Origin: Streptomyces camponoticapitis
GTDB taxonomy: Bacteria > Actinomycetota > Actinomycetes > Streptomycetales > Streptomycetaceae
Direction of reading: 5' to 3'
NCBI RefSeq assembly: GCF_014646115.1
Contig: NZ_BMMV01000018.1
Location: forward strand, 57,928-121,927
Length of the DNA: 64,000 bases
Positions 52,422 through 60,721 of the stretch are shown here, piece after piece (within the stretch, counting starts at the first letter, position 1; each line of letters begins with the position of its first letter). Both the position numbers and the translations under genes were made by a program. The notes beneath the pieces were generated by a model. That model made no database searches and was not told the DNA's origin. It saw nothing but the letters and a program-made list of their open reading frames with translations.

Positions 52422-53324
52422 ATGACTCAGTCGCCCCCCAGGATCAGCAAGGCTGTCATCCCTGCCGCAGGGCTGGGAACTCGCTTCCTGCCTGTCACCA
52501 AGGCCACTCCCAAGGAGATGCTGCCTGTCGTCGACAAGCCCGCGATCCAGTACGTGGTCGAGGAAGCCGTGATGGCAGGGCTCTCCGACGTTCTCATGGT
52601 CACCGGACGCAACAAGCGTCCCCTGGAAGACCACTTCGACCGCAACTACGAACTGGAGGAGGCGCTCACCCGCAAGGGAGACACCGAACGCCTCGCCAAG
52701 GTGCAGGAGTCCAGCGACCTCGCGACGATGCACTACGTCCGGCAGGGCGACCCCAAGGGCCTCGGCCACGCCGTCCTGTGCGCCGCCCCGCATGTCGGCG
52801 ACCAGCCCTTCGCGGTGCTCCTCGGTGACGACCTGATCGACCCGCGCGACCCGCTGCTGTCCCGCATGGTCGAGATCCAGGAGAACGAGGGCGGCAGCGT
52901 CATCGCCCTGATGGAGGTCGAGCCCGACCAGATCCACCTCTACGGATGTGCCGCCGTCGAGCCCACCCCGTACAGCGACGTGGTGAAGGTGCACGACCTG
53001 GTCGAGAAGCCCGACAAGGCCGACGCGCCCAGCAACTACGCCATCATCGGCCGTTATGTCCTGGACCCGGCCGTCTTCGAGATACTGCGTCAGACCGAGC
53101 CCGGCCGGGGCGGCGAGATCCAGCTCACCGACGCGCTCCAGCAGCTCTCCGCGGACGAGAAGATCGGCGGCCCGGTGCACGGAGTCGTCTTCAAGGGACG
53201 CCGCTATGACACGGGTGACCGCGGCGACTATCTGCGTGCCATTGTCAGACTCGCGTGCGAACGTGAAGACCTGGGACCGGACTTCCGGACCTGGCTCCGC
53301 AGTTACGTCAACGAGGAGATGTAA
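52422..53324 (+). CDS. galU: GalU, UTP-glucose-1-phosphate uridylyltransferase
   Basis: The 300-residue enzyme forms UDP-glucose for trehalose, glycolipid and wall precursors. The nucleotide-binding signature is AAGLGTRFLPVTKATPKEMLPVVD-like (split here as GLGTRFLPVTKATPKEML). Also present are YVVEEAV and LLGDDLIDP for the metal and sugar sites and VVKVHDLVEKP. It starts the conserved run galU-glp-moaC-mog-rimJ-like-sepX, and the next gene begins four bases after its stop. UDP-glucose could feed the sugar genes at 12-16 kb, though those look specific for UDP-HexNAc. Confidence 0.95.
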   Translation: MTQSPPRISKAVIPAAGLGTRFLPVTKATPKEMLPVVDKPAIQYVVEEAVMAGLSDVLMVTGRNKRPLEDHFDRNYELEEALTRKGDTERLAKVQESSDLATMHYVRQGDPKGLGHAVLCAAPHVGDQPFAVLLGDDLIDPRDPLLSRMVEIQENEGGSVIALMEVEPDQIHLYGCAAVEPTPYSDVVKVHDLVEKPDKADAPSNYAIIGRYVLDPAVFEILRQTEPGRGGEIQLTDALQQLSADEKIGGPVHGVVFKGRRYDTGDRGDYLRAIVRLACEREDLGPDFRTWLRSYVNEEM

Positions 53325-53328
53325 GACC

Positions 53329-54669
53329 TTGAGCAGTACGGCGACACCGGCACCGGCGCCTGCCTCGGGCCAAGGACGGCTCTGGACGGTGGACGAGCAC
53401 CTGGCGGACATCCTCGCCACGGTCCGCCCGCTCGACCCGATCGAGCTGCAACTGCCCGACGCCCAGGGCTGCGTCCTTGTCGAGGACGTCACGGTGCCGG
53501 TGGCGCTGCCACCGTTCGACAACAGCTCCATGGACGGCTACGCGGTCCGTACGGCCGACGTGTCCGGCGCCGACGAGGAGTTCCCGGCCGTCCTGACCGT
53601 CATCGGCGATGTCGCGGCGGGCGGCGAGTCACTGCCGCGCGTCGGGCCCGGCGAGGCGGCCCGGATCATGACCGGCGCACCTCTGCCGCCCGGCGCCGAG
53701 GCCGTGATTCCCGTCGAATGGACCGACGGCGGTACGGGCGGCGGGGCCGCCACCTCCATGCGGCCGGCCGGCTCCGCGCCCGAGGGCGCGAGCGGCGAGG
53801 TCCGGATCTACCGCCCGGTCGAGCCCCGCGCTCACGTCCGCGCGCGCGGCAGCGACGTCCAGGCCGGGGATCTCGCCCTGGAGGCCGGCACGATCCTGGG
53901 GCCGCCGCAGATCGGCCTGCTCTCCGCCATCGGCCGCGCCACCGTCCGGGTCCACCCGCGCCCGCGCGTGGTCGTCCTGTCGACCGGCAGCGAACTGGTC
54001 CAGCCGGGCGAGGCGTTGGGCCAGGGCCAGATCTACGACTCCAACAGCTTCGCGCTCACCGCCGCCGCGCGGGACGCGGGCGCCATCGCCTACCGGGTCG
54101 GCGCGGTCACCGACGACGCGGACACCCTCCGGGCCACGATCGAGGACCAGCTGATCCGCGCGGACATGATCGTGACGACCGGCGGGGTCAGCGTCGGGGC
54201 GTACGACGTGGTCAAGGAGGCGCTGTCCTCCGTAGGAGACGAGGACGAGCCGGGCAGCGGCATCGACTTCCGCAAGCTCGCCATGCAGCCGGGCAAGCCC
54301 CAGGGCTTCGGCTCGATCGGCCCCGATCACACCCCGCTGCTCGCCCTCCCCGGCAACCCCGTCTCCAGTTACGTCTCCTTCGAGTTGTTCGTACGCCCCG
54401 CGATCCGTGCGCTCATGGGCCGCGAGGACGTCCACCGCCGGACGGTCCGCGCGACGCTGAAGGCCGACAAGGCGCTGAGGTCCCCTGCGGGCCGGCGCCA
54501 GTTCCTGCGTGGGACGTACGACGCCGAGGCGGGCTCGGTCGTCCCCGTCGGCGGCTCCGGCTCCCATCTCGTCGCCGCCCTGGCGCACGCCGACGCGCTG
54601 ATCGTGGTCCCCGAGGAGGCGGTCTCGGCGGAGCCCGGCAGCGAGGTCGACGTGGTGCTGCTCGGCTGA
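53329..54669 (+). CDS. glp: Glp/MoeA-family gephyrin-like protein
   Basis: The 446-residue protein has the full MoeA layout: VDEHLADIL at the start, PPFDNSSMDGYAVR (domain III), RIMTGAPLPPGAEAVIP, the MPT-binding VVVLSTGSELV and VTTGGVSVGAYDV, and a C-terminal beta barrel. MoeA inserts molybdate into molybdopterin. In actinobacteria the copy sitting between galU and a GlpR/SepX gene has been shown (in Corynebacterium) to be the FtsZ-binding divisome protein Glp. That synteny is kept here, so a cell-division role is likely. A TTG at 53329 with GAGGAG ten bases upstream begins the protein. Confidence 0.9.
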   Translation: MSSTATPAPAPASGQGRLWTVDEHLADILATVRPLDPIELQLPDAQGCVLVEDVTVPVALPPFDNSSMDGYAVRTADVSGADEEFPAVLTVIGDVAAGGESLPRVGPGEAARIMTGAPLPPGAEAVIPVEWTDGGTGGGAATSMRPAGSAPEGASGEVRIYRPVEPRAHVRARGSDVQAGDLALEAGTILGPPQIGLLSAIGRATVRVHPRPRVVVLSTGSELVQPGEALGQGQIYDSNSFALTAAARDAGAIAYRVGAVTDDADTLRATIEDQLIRADMIVTTGGVSVGAYDVVKEALSSVGDEDEPGSGIDFRKLAMQPGKPQGFGSIGPDHTPLLALPGNPVSSYVSFELFVRPAIRALMGREDVHRRTVRATLKADKALRSPAGRRQFLRGTYDAEAGSVVPVGGSGSHLVAALAHADALIVVPEEAVSAEPGSEVDVVLLG

Positions 54670-54740
54670 GCGCCGCACGGTGGCGGTAGCGTGTCCTGCC
54701 AGACAGGCCCCGCCGGGCCCGGACCGGGAGCGCCACAGCG

Positions 54741-55310
54741 ATGACTGCGTTTTCCCGGGGGGAGACCCCCGGACCATCTCCACAAGGCCGCCTGACGCAT
54801 ATCGACGAGGCGGGCGCGGCCCGTATGGTCGACGTCTCCGCCAAGGAGGTCACCGCGCGCACCGCCAGCGCGAGCGGCCGGGTGCTGGTCTCGCCCCGCG
54901 TGGTCGAACTGCTGCGGGGCGAGGGGGTGCCCAAGGGCGACGCCCTGGCCACCGCCCGTATCGCGGGCATCATGGGCGCGAAACGCACGCCGGAGCTGAT
55001 CCCACTCTGCCATCCGCTGGCCCTCTCGGGTGTCACGCTCGACCTCGCCGTCACGGACGACGCGGTGGAGATCCTGGCGACGGTGAGGACCACCGACCGC
55101 ACCGGTGTGGAGATGGAGGCCCTGACCGCGGTCTCCGTCGCGGCGCTGACGGTGGTCGACATGGTGAAGGCCGTCGACAAGGGCGCCGTCATCACGGACG
55201 TACGGGTCGAGGAGAAGACCGGCGGGAAGTCGGGCCACTACTCCCGCCGGGCGCCGGACCCGGACGGACGGCCGCGGACGAACGGCACAGCGGAGAGGGG
55301 CACGGCATGA
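54741..55310 (+). CDS. moaC: MoaC, cyclic pyranopterin monophosphate synthase
   Basis: The 189-residue protein catalyses the second step from GTP to cyclic pyranopterin monophosphate in molybdenum-cofactor synthesis. Motifs are LTHIDEAGAARMVDVSAKE at the start, ARIAGIMGAKRTPELIPLCHPL with the active-site CHPL, and VEMEALTAVSVAALTVVDMVKA. The final 25 residues are a charged tail. It follows glp by 71 bp and overlaps mog (ATGA). Confidence 0.95.
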   Translation: MTAFSRGETPGPSPQGRLTHIDEAGAARMVDVSAKEVTARTASASGRVLVSPRVVELLRGEGVPKGDALATARIAGIMGAKRTPELIPLCHPLALSGVTLDLAVTDDAVEILATVRTTDRTGVEMEALTAVSVAALTVVDMVKAVDKGAVITDVRVEEKTGGKSGHYSRRAPDPDGRPRTNGTAERGTA

Positions 55311-55837
55311 CCGATCCCGCCGAGAGCGGCACCGCGCCCCGGGCGGGGGAGCCGTACCGCGCGCTCGTCGTCACCGCGTCCAACCGGGCGGCGGCCGGCG
55401 TCTACGCGGACACCGGAGGCCCGATCATCGCGAGCGCCCTGACGGAGCTGGGCTTCTCCGTCGACGGCCCGCTGGTGGTGCCCGACGGCGACCCGGTCGA
55501 GCGCGCCCTGCGGGACGGGGTGGCCGCGTCGTACGCCGTCATCCTGACCACCGGCGGTACCGGGATCTCGCCCACCGACCGCACCCCCGAGGCCACCCGC
55601 CGCGTCCTGGACCACGAGATCCCCGGCATCCCCGAGGCGATCCGTGCCGAGGGCGCCCGGAAGGTCCCCACCGCGGCCCTGTCGCGGGGCCTCGCGGGTG
55701 TCGCCGGCCGGACCCTGATCGTGAATCTGCCGGGCTCCTCCGGCGGTGTACGGGACGGGCTCGCCGTCCTGAACCGGCTGCTCGTCCATGCCGTCGACCA
55801 GATCCACGGCGGCGATCACCCCCGTACCGACGCATGA
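55307..55837 (+). CDS. mog: MogA/MoaB-family molybdopterin adenylyltransferase
   Basis: The 176-residue protein of the MoCF fold is expected to adenylate molybdopterin before molybdate insertion. Seen: RALVVTASNRAAAGVYADTGG at the start, VILTTGGTGISPTDRTPEA (MPT-binding loop), IPEAIR and LIVNLPGSSGGVRDGL. Its start overlaps moaC and its stop overlaps the acetyltransferase gene, so three genes are coupled. Together with moaC and glp it is a partial molybdopterin unit; moaA, moaE and modABC are not in the window. Confidence 0.93.
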   Translation: MTDPAESGTAPRAGEPYRALVVTASNRAAAGVYADTGGPIIASALTELGFSVDGPLVVPDGDPVERALRDGVAASYAVILTTGGTGISPTDRTPEATRRVLDHEIPGIPEAIRAEGARKVPTAALSRGLAGVAGRTLIVNLPGSSGGVRDGLAVLNRLLVHAVDQIHGGDHPRTDA

Positions 55838-56457
55838 ACCCCTCCTGGCCCGTGGCGCTGGTGGACGGCGATGTCGTCCTCCGGCCCATAAAGGCGCGCG
55901 ACCAACGGGCCTGGCGCGAGGTGAACCGGCGCAACCGCGAGTGGCTGCGGCCCTGGGAGGCGACGATCCCGCCGGCCCCGCCCGGCGCCCCGGTCGTCCA
56001 GCGCCCGACGTACCGGCAGATGGTCCGTCATCTGCGCGCCGAGGCGAACGCGGGGCGGATGCTGCCCTTCGTCATCGAGTACCAGGGGCGCCTGGTCGGC
56101 CAGTTGACCGTGGCCGGGATCACCTGGGGGTCGATGTGCTCGGGGCACGTCGGCTACTGGGTGGACCGGGACGTCGCGGGGCGCGGCGTCATGCCCACGG
56201 CCGTCGCCCTCGCCGTCGACCACTGTTTCCGTCTGGTGGGGATGCACCGCGTCGAGGTCTGTATTCGGCCCGAGAACGGGCCGAGCCGCCGGGTCGTGGA
56301 GAAACTCGGATTCCGTGAGGAAGGCACCCGACCCCGTTATCTGCACATCGACGGGGCGTGGCGGGACCATCTGGTCTTCGCGCTCACGGCCGAGGAAGTG
56401 CCCGAAGGACTCCTGTACCGCTGGCACCAGGCGCGACCTGGGACGCCACATAAATGA
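55834..56457 (+). CDS. GNAT-family (RimJ/RimL-like) N-acetyltransferase
   Basis: The 207-residue acetyltransferase has the RimJ/RimL pattern: VVLRPIKARDQRAWREVNRRN, GYWVDRDVAGRGVMPTAVALAVDHCF (CoA-binding motif A with R/Q-x-x-G-x-G/A replaced by DVAGRGV), HRVEVCIRPENGPSRRVVEKLGFREEG and LVFALTAEE. It could acetylate a ribosomal or other N-terminus. It is overlapped at the start by mog (ATGA). Position before the SepX gene is conserved in actinobacteria. Confidence 0.9.
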   Translation: MNPSWPVALVDGDVVLRPIKARDQRAWREVNRRNREWLRPWEATIPPAPPGAPVVQRPTYRQMVRHLRAEANAGRMLPFVIEYQGRLVGQLTVAGITWGSMCSGHVGYWVDRDVAGRGVMPTAVALAVDHCFRLVGMHRVEVCIRPENGPSRRVVEKLGFREEGTRPRYLHIDGAWRDHLVFALTAEEVPEGLLYRWHQARPGTPHK

Positions 56458-56599
56458 AATATGTGTTCGATAATGGTCGCCATCCGACCATCAAGTGATC
56501 CGAACAATCACAAAAAAAGTCCGTGATATCAGCCAGATCGTGCGACACACCGGCTCAATTGGCGGATCCCCTCGCGCGAACACCTCTACGGTGTGAACC

Positions 56600-57676
56600 G
56601 TGAGCAGCAGCGGCCTCATCTACGCAGTCATCGTCGGGGCCTGGGCCGCCTACTTGGTACCGATGTGGCTCCGAAGGCAGGACGAGCTCAACGAAGCCCG
56701 TCCGACGGAACGCTTCAGCACCGCCATCCGGCTGCTGTCCGGACGGGCGGCCATGGAGCGCCGGTACGCCAGGGAGTTGCAGGACCGCACCACCGAGGAG
56801 GCCGGGCCCGACGACGAACCGGACGTCCCGGCGGAGCCGACGAGCTCCGTCGACGTCCGGGCCTTCTCCGCGCCCCCGGACCATACGGAAGTCCGCCTGG
56901 AGATCCCGGCACCGGCACCGGCACCGGCACCGTCGCCTGAGCCCTTGCCCGCGCGCCGCGAGGCCCCCTCCGGCGCAGCGGCCGAACGCGCCCGCCGCGC
57001 CCAGCGGTCCCAGGTCCTCGCCCGCCGCCGGCGCACCACCGTGGTGCTCTTCCTCGTCTTCACGGTCGGCGCGGTCGTCGCGGGCGTCCAGGGCCTCGCC
57101 TTCCTGTGGGCGCCGGGCGTCCCCGCCGTACTCCTCAGCGCGTACATCGTGCATCTGCGCGCCCAGGAACGGCGCCGCTTCGTCTTCACCATGGACCGCC
57201 GCAGGGCCGAGATCGCCGCGCAGCGCCTGCGCGAGAACCGCCCGCGCCGCCACCACGTCTCGGCCCCGGCCGAGCCGGACGAGGAGCCCGAACCGCGCGC
57301 CGCCCCGGAACCGGCCGCCTCGGTCTCCCCGCAGGAGGCCGGCCGCCGCGCCCTGGTCGAGCAGACGGACCACGCCGAATGGGTCGACCAGCAGCGCGAA
57401 CGCGAACGCGGCCCGGCCCGTGGCGACAGCTGGGAACCGGTCCCGGTCCCGCTCCCGACGTATGTGACGGCCCCGGTCGCCCCGCGCGCCACGGGCGGTG
57501 TCAATGTCAGCGACCCGGAGACCTGGAGCGCCGCCCGCTCCTCCACGGCCGAACCGACCCCACCGGAACCGGCCCCCGCCGAACCCCCGGCCCAACGCCG
57601 CCCCCGCGACCGCAGCCGCACCCCCCTCTTCGACCAGTTCGACGAGGAAGACCGCCCCCGCGCGGCCAACGAGTGA
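56600..57676 (+). CDS. sepX: SepX/GlpR-like division-septum membrane protein
   Basis: The 358-residue protein has an N-terminal hydrophobic helix (SGLIYAVIVGAWAAYLVPMWLRR), an Ala/Pro-rich linker, a pair of closely spaced hydrophobic segments (VVLFLVFTVGAVVAGVQGLAFLWAPGVPAVLLSAYI) and a long charged C-terminal tail. This fits the SepX family (Streptomyces septum protein) and GlpR, the membrane receptor of Glp in Corynebacterium. The gene lies three genes from glp. The GTG at 56600 precedes conserved sequence. A GACAC pentamer, the WhiA core, occurs at 56544-56548, but pentamers are common. The C-terminal tail ends with LFDQFDEEDR. Confidence 0.85.
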   Translation: MSSSGLIYAVIVGAWAAYLVPMWLRRQDELNEARPTERFSTAIRLLSGRAAMERRYARELQDRTTEEAGPDDEPDVPAEPTSSVDVRAFSAPPDHTEVRLEIPAPAPAPAPSPEPLPARREAPSGAAAERARRAQRSQVLARRRRTTVVLFLVFTVGAVVAGVQGLAFLWAPGVPAVLLSAYIVHLRAQERRRFVFTMDRRRAEIAAQRLRENRPRRHHVSAPAEPDEEPEPRAAPEPAASVSPQEAGRRALVEQTDHAEWVDQQRERERGPARGDSWEPVPVPLPTYVTAPVAPRATGGVNVSDPETWSAARSSTAEPTPPEPAPAEPPAQRRPRDRSRTPLFDQFDEEDRPRAANE

Positions 57677-57736
57677 CCAGCGGGGAACGGATTTCCAAGC
57701 ACCCCGACGGGGGTGCTAAAGTTTCATTCGTCGCAA

Positions 57737-57810
57737 GGGCCTGTGGCGCAGTCTGGTAGCGCACCTCGTTCGCATCGAGGGGGTCTGGGGTTCAAATCCC
57801 CACAGGTCCA
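57737..57810 (+). tRNA. tRNA-Ala(CGC)
   Basis: The 74 bases fold into a standard cloverleaf. The acceptor stem GGGCCTG pairs with CAGGTCC and includes the alanine identity G3-U70 wobble. The anticodon stem CCTCG/CGAGG closes the loop TTCGCAT with anticodon CGC at 57771-57773, and the T-loop is TTCAAAT with stem GTGGGG-type pairing. CCA is not encoded. It reads GCG alanine codons. Confidence 0.95.
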
Positions 57811-57846
57811 CATCCGACAGTTCTCAAGTAGCTCTTGGGAATCGCC

Positions 57847-57886
57847 ACGAGATCCCGTTCAGCCGAAAGGCTGGGCGGGATCTCGT
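57847..57886 (+). terminator. Terminator of the tRNA-Ala gene
   Basis: An 11-bp stem (ACGAGATCCCG and complement) encloses a smaller AGCC-GAAA-GGCT hairpin, 37 bp after the tRNA. Confidence 0.75.
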
Positions 57887-57980
57887 CGTTCCGGCATGGC
57901 CGTGAACCACCCCGCCCCCGCGTCCGTGACTCCTGTACAAGTTCCGCGGCACAGGCCGCCACCCCCGCAGGAGCACTCCC

Positions 57981-59435
57981 ATGGCCACGGCGCCCCCACC
58001 ACAGGACAACTGGCTCGCGCGGCTGGCACTGCGCTTTACCGCGGTCACCGAGAAGTGGCTGCCCGACGCGCTCGGGTTCGTTCTCGTCGGTACGTTCGCG
58101 GTCTTCGCGCTCGGACTCGCCACCGGGGAGGGGCTGTACGGGCGGCCCGACGATCCCGCCGACACCACCGGGTTCGGGCTGGTGGACGCGTGGGGGCAGG
58201 GGTTCTGGTCGCTCATCACCTTCACGCTCCAGATGGCGATGATCATTATCGCCGGATACGCGGTCGCGGTCTCCCCGCCCATGAGCCGGCTGATAGCCAG
58301 GATCGCGCGCGTGCCCCGTACCCCGCGTGGTGCGATCGCGTTCACGGCCGCCGTCGCCATGGGGACCTCGTACCTCAACTGGGCCTTCAGCCTCATCTTC
58401 ACCGCGATCCTGGCCAAGGAGATCGCCCGGCGGATCCAGGGCGTGGACTACCGGGCTCTCGGCGCCATGGCCTTCCTCGGGCTCGGGACGGTCTGGGCCC
58501 AGGGGCTGTCCGGGTCCGCCGCGCTCCAGGTGGCCAGTGAGGCGTCGAGTCCGCCGGCCGTGCAGGAGGTCGTCGCGGACGGTCGTGGCAGCGGGCTCAT
58601 CCCGCTCACCGAGACCATCTTCCTGTGGCAGGGCATGGTCGCCACGGCGATCATCTTCGTCATCGCGGTCGTCATGGCCTGGTTCCTCTCGCCCTCCCCC
58701 GAGCGCGCCAAGACCGCGGAGGAGCTCGGCATCGACCTGGGCCCGAGCGTCGCCGAGAAGCGTGCGCAGACGCGGCGCGGGCGGCCGGGGGAGTGGATCG
58801 AGTACAGCCCCGTCTTCGCGATCCTGCTGTTCGCGCTCGGCGCCTGGTACCTCGTACGCCACTTCGCCCTCGCGGAGGGCGACCCCCTCAACGCGCTCGA
58901 CCTCAACACCGTCAACATGATCCTGATCCTGCTGGCCCTGATCCTGCACTGGCGCCCGGTCCGTCTCGCGCAGGCCGTCAAGGAGGGCGCCCCGGCGGCG
59001 TCCGGCGTGCTCCTCCAATTCCCCCTCTACGGCGGCATCTTCGGCATGATCGCCTTCACCGGGCTGAGCAAGACCATCGCCGGCTGGCTGGTCTCGGTGT
59101 CGAACGATTTCTTCTACCCGGCCTTCATCGCCGTCTACAGCATGGTCCTCGGCGTCTTCGTGCCCAGCGGCGGCAGCAAGTGGGTCATCGAGGCGCCGTA
59201 CGTCCTGGAGGCGGCCAACCAGCTCCAGGTGAACCAGGGCTGGATGGTCGTCGTGTACGACCTCGGCGAGGCGAGCGCCAATCTGCTCCAGCCGTTCTGG
59301 ATGCTGCCCACGCTCACGATCCTCGGTCTCAAGGCCCGCGACATCATGGGCTACACCTTCGCCATGTTCCTCGCCTGTTTCCCCGCCGTGCTGATCCTCG
59401 TGACCCTCTTCGCACGTACGCTTCCCTTCCCGTAG
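57981..59435 (+). CDS. AtoE-type short-chain fatty acid transporter
   Basis: The 484-residue membrane protein has about 11-12 hydrophobic segments and resembles AtoE/YfcC-type (TIGR00366) carriers. Family-like segments are KWLPDALGFVLVGTFAVFALG, MGTSYLNWAFSLIFTAILAKE and FVPSGGSKWVIEAPYVLEAA, which is close to the AtoE motif. It would import short-chain acids such as acetoacetate or butyrate. The ATG at 57981 follows GCAGGAG. It is 37 bp from the next gene, a winged-helix protein, with which it may be co-transcribed. Confidence 0.85.
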   Translation: MATAPPPQDNWLARLALRFTAVTEKWLPDALGFVLVGTFAVFALGLATGEGLYGRPDDPADTTGFGLVDAWGQGFWSLITFTLQMAMIIIAGYAVAVSPPMSRLIARIARVPRTPRGAIAFTAAVAMGTSYLNWAFSLIFTAILAKEIARRIQGVDYRALGAMAFLGLGTVWAQGLSGSAALQVASEASSPPAVQEVVADGRGSGLIPLTETIFLWQGMVATAIIFVIAVVMAWFLSPSPERAKTAEELGIDLGPSVAEKRAQTRRGRPGEWIEYSPVFAILLFALGAWYLVRHFALAEGDPLNALDLNTVNMILILLALILHWRPVRLAQAVKEGAPAASGVLLQFPLYGGIFGMIAFTGLSKTIAGWLVSVSNDFFYPAFIAVYSMVLGVFVPSGGSKWVIEAPYVLEAANQLQVNQGWMVVVYDLGEASANLLQPFWMLPTLTILGLKARDIMGYTFAMFLACFPAVLILVTLFARTLPFP

Positions 59436-59471
59436 GGAAGAGGGACCGGCCAGGCGCGAAGGAGCGGCGAG

Positions 59472-60665
59472 GTGCGGCGGATCGATGTCACGGAGCGACG
59501 GGCCCGGCTCGGCGTACGGCACCGGCTGGCGGTGGCCGCCCGCGCGGACGGCCCCGCCGAGGTGGCGCACGACCTCGTAGCCCTCCACAGCACCGACCCG
59601 TCCTCCGTGTATGTCGCCATCTGGGCGCGGACGAACGGCGGTTCGGTACGGGACGTGGAGCACGCCCTGTACGAGGACCGCACCCTCATCCGGCTGCTGG
59701 GCATGCGCCGTACCGTCTTCGTCACCACCCTCGACGTGGCCCCGGTGCTCCAGGCCGCCTGCTCGGACGCCGTGGCCGCGCGGGAGCGCCGCAAACTGCT
59801 CGGGTTCCTGGCCGCGTCGGACGTCGCGGACGACGAGGAGGGCGTACGGGCGTGGCTGGCCGAGACGGAGGACATCGCCGTACGCGCGCTCGCCGCCCGG
59901 GGCGAGTCCACGGCCGCCGAACTCGCCGGCGACGACGCCCGCCTCAGTACGAAGGTCGTGCTCTCGGCCGGCAAGGACTACGAGGGCACCCAGAAGGTCG
60001 CGAGCAGACTGCTGCTCCTGCTCGCCGCGGAGGGCCGGGCCGTACGCGGCCGGCCGCGCGGCTCGTGGACCTCGCACCAGTACCGCTGGGCGCCGCTGAC
60101 CTACTGGTTCCCCGGCGGGCTCGCGCACTGGGACACCCACCGCGCGGAGGAGGAGCTGGCCCGTCGCTGGCTGCGGGCCTTCGGCCCGGCCACGGCGGAC
60201 GATCTGCGCTGGTGGGCCGGGTGGACGAAGTCACAGGTCAAGCGGGTGCTGACGGAGGTGAAACCGGTCGAGGTCGATCTCGGCGGCGGGACCACGGGTC
60301 TGCTCCTGCCCGACGACCTGGAGGAGACCGCGCCGCCGGAGCCGTGGGCCGCGCTGCTGCCGGCCCTCGACTCCACGCCGATGGGCTGGCACGAACGCGG
60401 CTGGTTCCTCGGCGAGCACGGTCCGCGCCTCTTCGACAGGGCCGGGAACATCGGCCCTTCGCTCTGGTGGGACGGCCGTGTCGTCGGTGGCTGGGCGCAG
60501 GACCGGAGCGGTGAGATCGTCTGCCGCTTCCTGGAGGACGTCGGCGCCGACGCGCGGGCGGCGGTACGGCGCGAGGCGGAGCGCCTGGCCGTACCTCTGG
60601 GCGAGGTCAGGCTCAGCGCCCGCACCCGCGGCCGCACCTGGCTGGAGGACGAACTGGCGCTCTGA
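59472..60665 (+). CDS. Winged-helix DNA-binding protein (HTH_42/AlkZ-like)
   Basis: The 397-residue protein matches the winged-helix HTH_42 superfamily, to which the DNA glycosylases AlkZ/YcaQ belong. Typical stretches are LVALHSTDPSSVYVAIWAR, LIRLLGMRRTVFV, LAARGESTAAEL, AHWDTHRAEEELARRWLRAFGPAT and WRDDR-like sequence near the end (DRSGEIVCRFLEDVG). Glycosylase members use a Gln-aromatic-Gln/Asp motif; the best candidate here is HQYRW near residue 200, which is not a clean match, so DNA repair activity is unproven. The GTG at 59472 has GAAGGAG upstream. Confidence 0.85.
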   Translation: MRRIDVTERRARLGVRHRLAVAARADGPAEVAHDLVALHSTDPSSVYVAIWARTNGGSVRDVEHALYEDRTLIRLLGMRRTVFVTTLDVAPVLQAACSDAVAARERRKLLGFLAASDVADDEEGVRAWLAETEDIAVRALAARGESTAAELAGDDARLSTKVVLSAGKDYEGTQKVASRLLLLLAAEGRAVRGRPRGSWTSHQYRWAPLTYWFPGGLAHWDTHRAEEELARRWLRAFGPATADDLRWWAGWTKSQVKRVLTEVKPVEVDLGGGTTGLLLPDDLEETAPPEPWAALLPALDSTPMGWHERGWFLGEHGPRLFDRAGNIGPSLWWDGRVVGGWAQDRSGEIVCRFLEDVGADARAAVRREAERLAVPLGEVRLSARTRGRTWLEDELAL

Positions 60666-60721
60666 GACGGGGCGGCCACCACCGTGCCGCCGGCGGCACG
60701 TACGTACGAGGTACGAGGCGG

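Noticed and set aside
53329..56457. moaC, mog and the MoeA-like gene considered as part of a molybdoenzyme operon.
   Set aside because: No molybdoenzyme or molybdate transporter gene is present, and the order galU-glp-GNAT-sepX is a conserved actinobacterial arrangement.
56530..56600. GACAC pentamer ahead of sepX as a WhiA site.
   Set aside because: A five-base match is expected often by chance in this genome; mentioned in the gene entry only as a weak clue.
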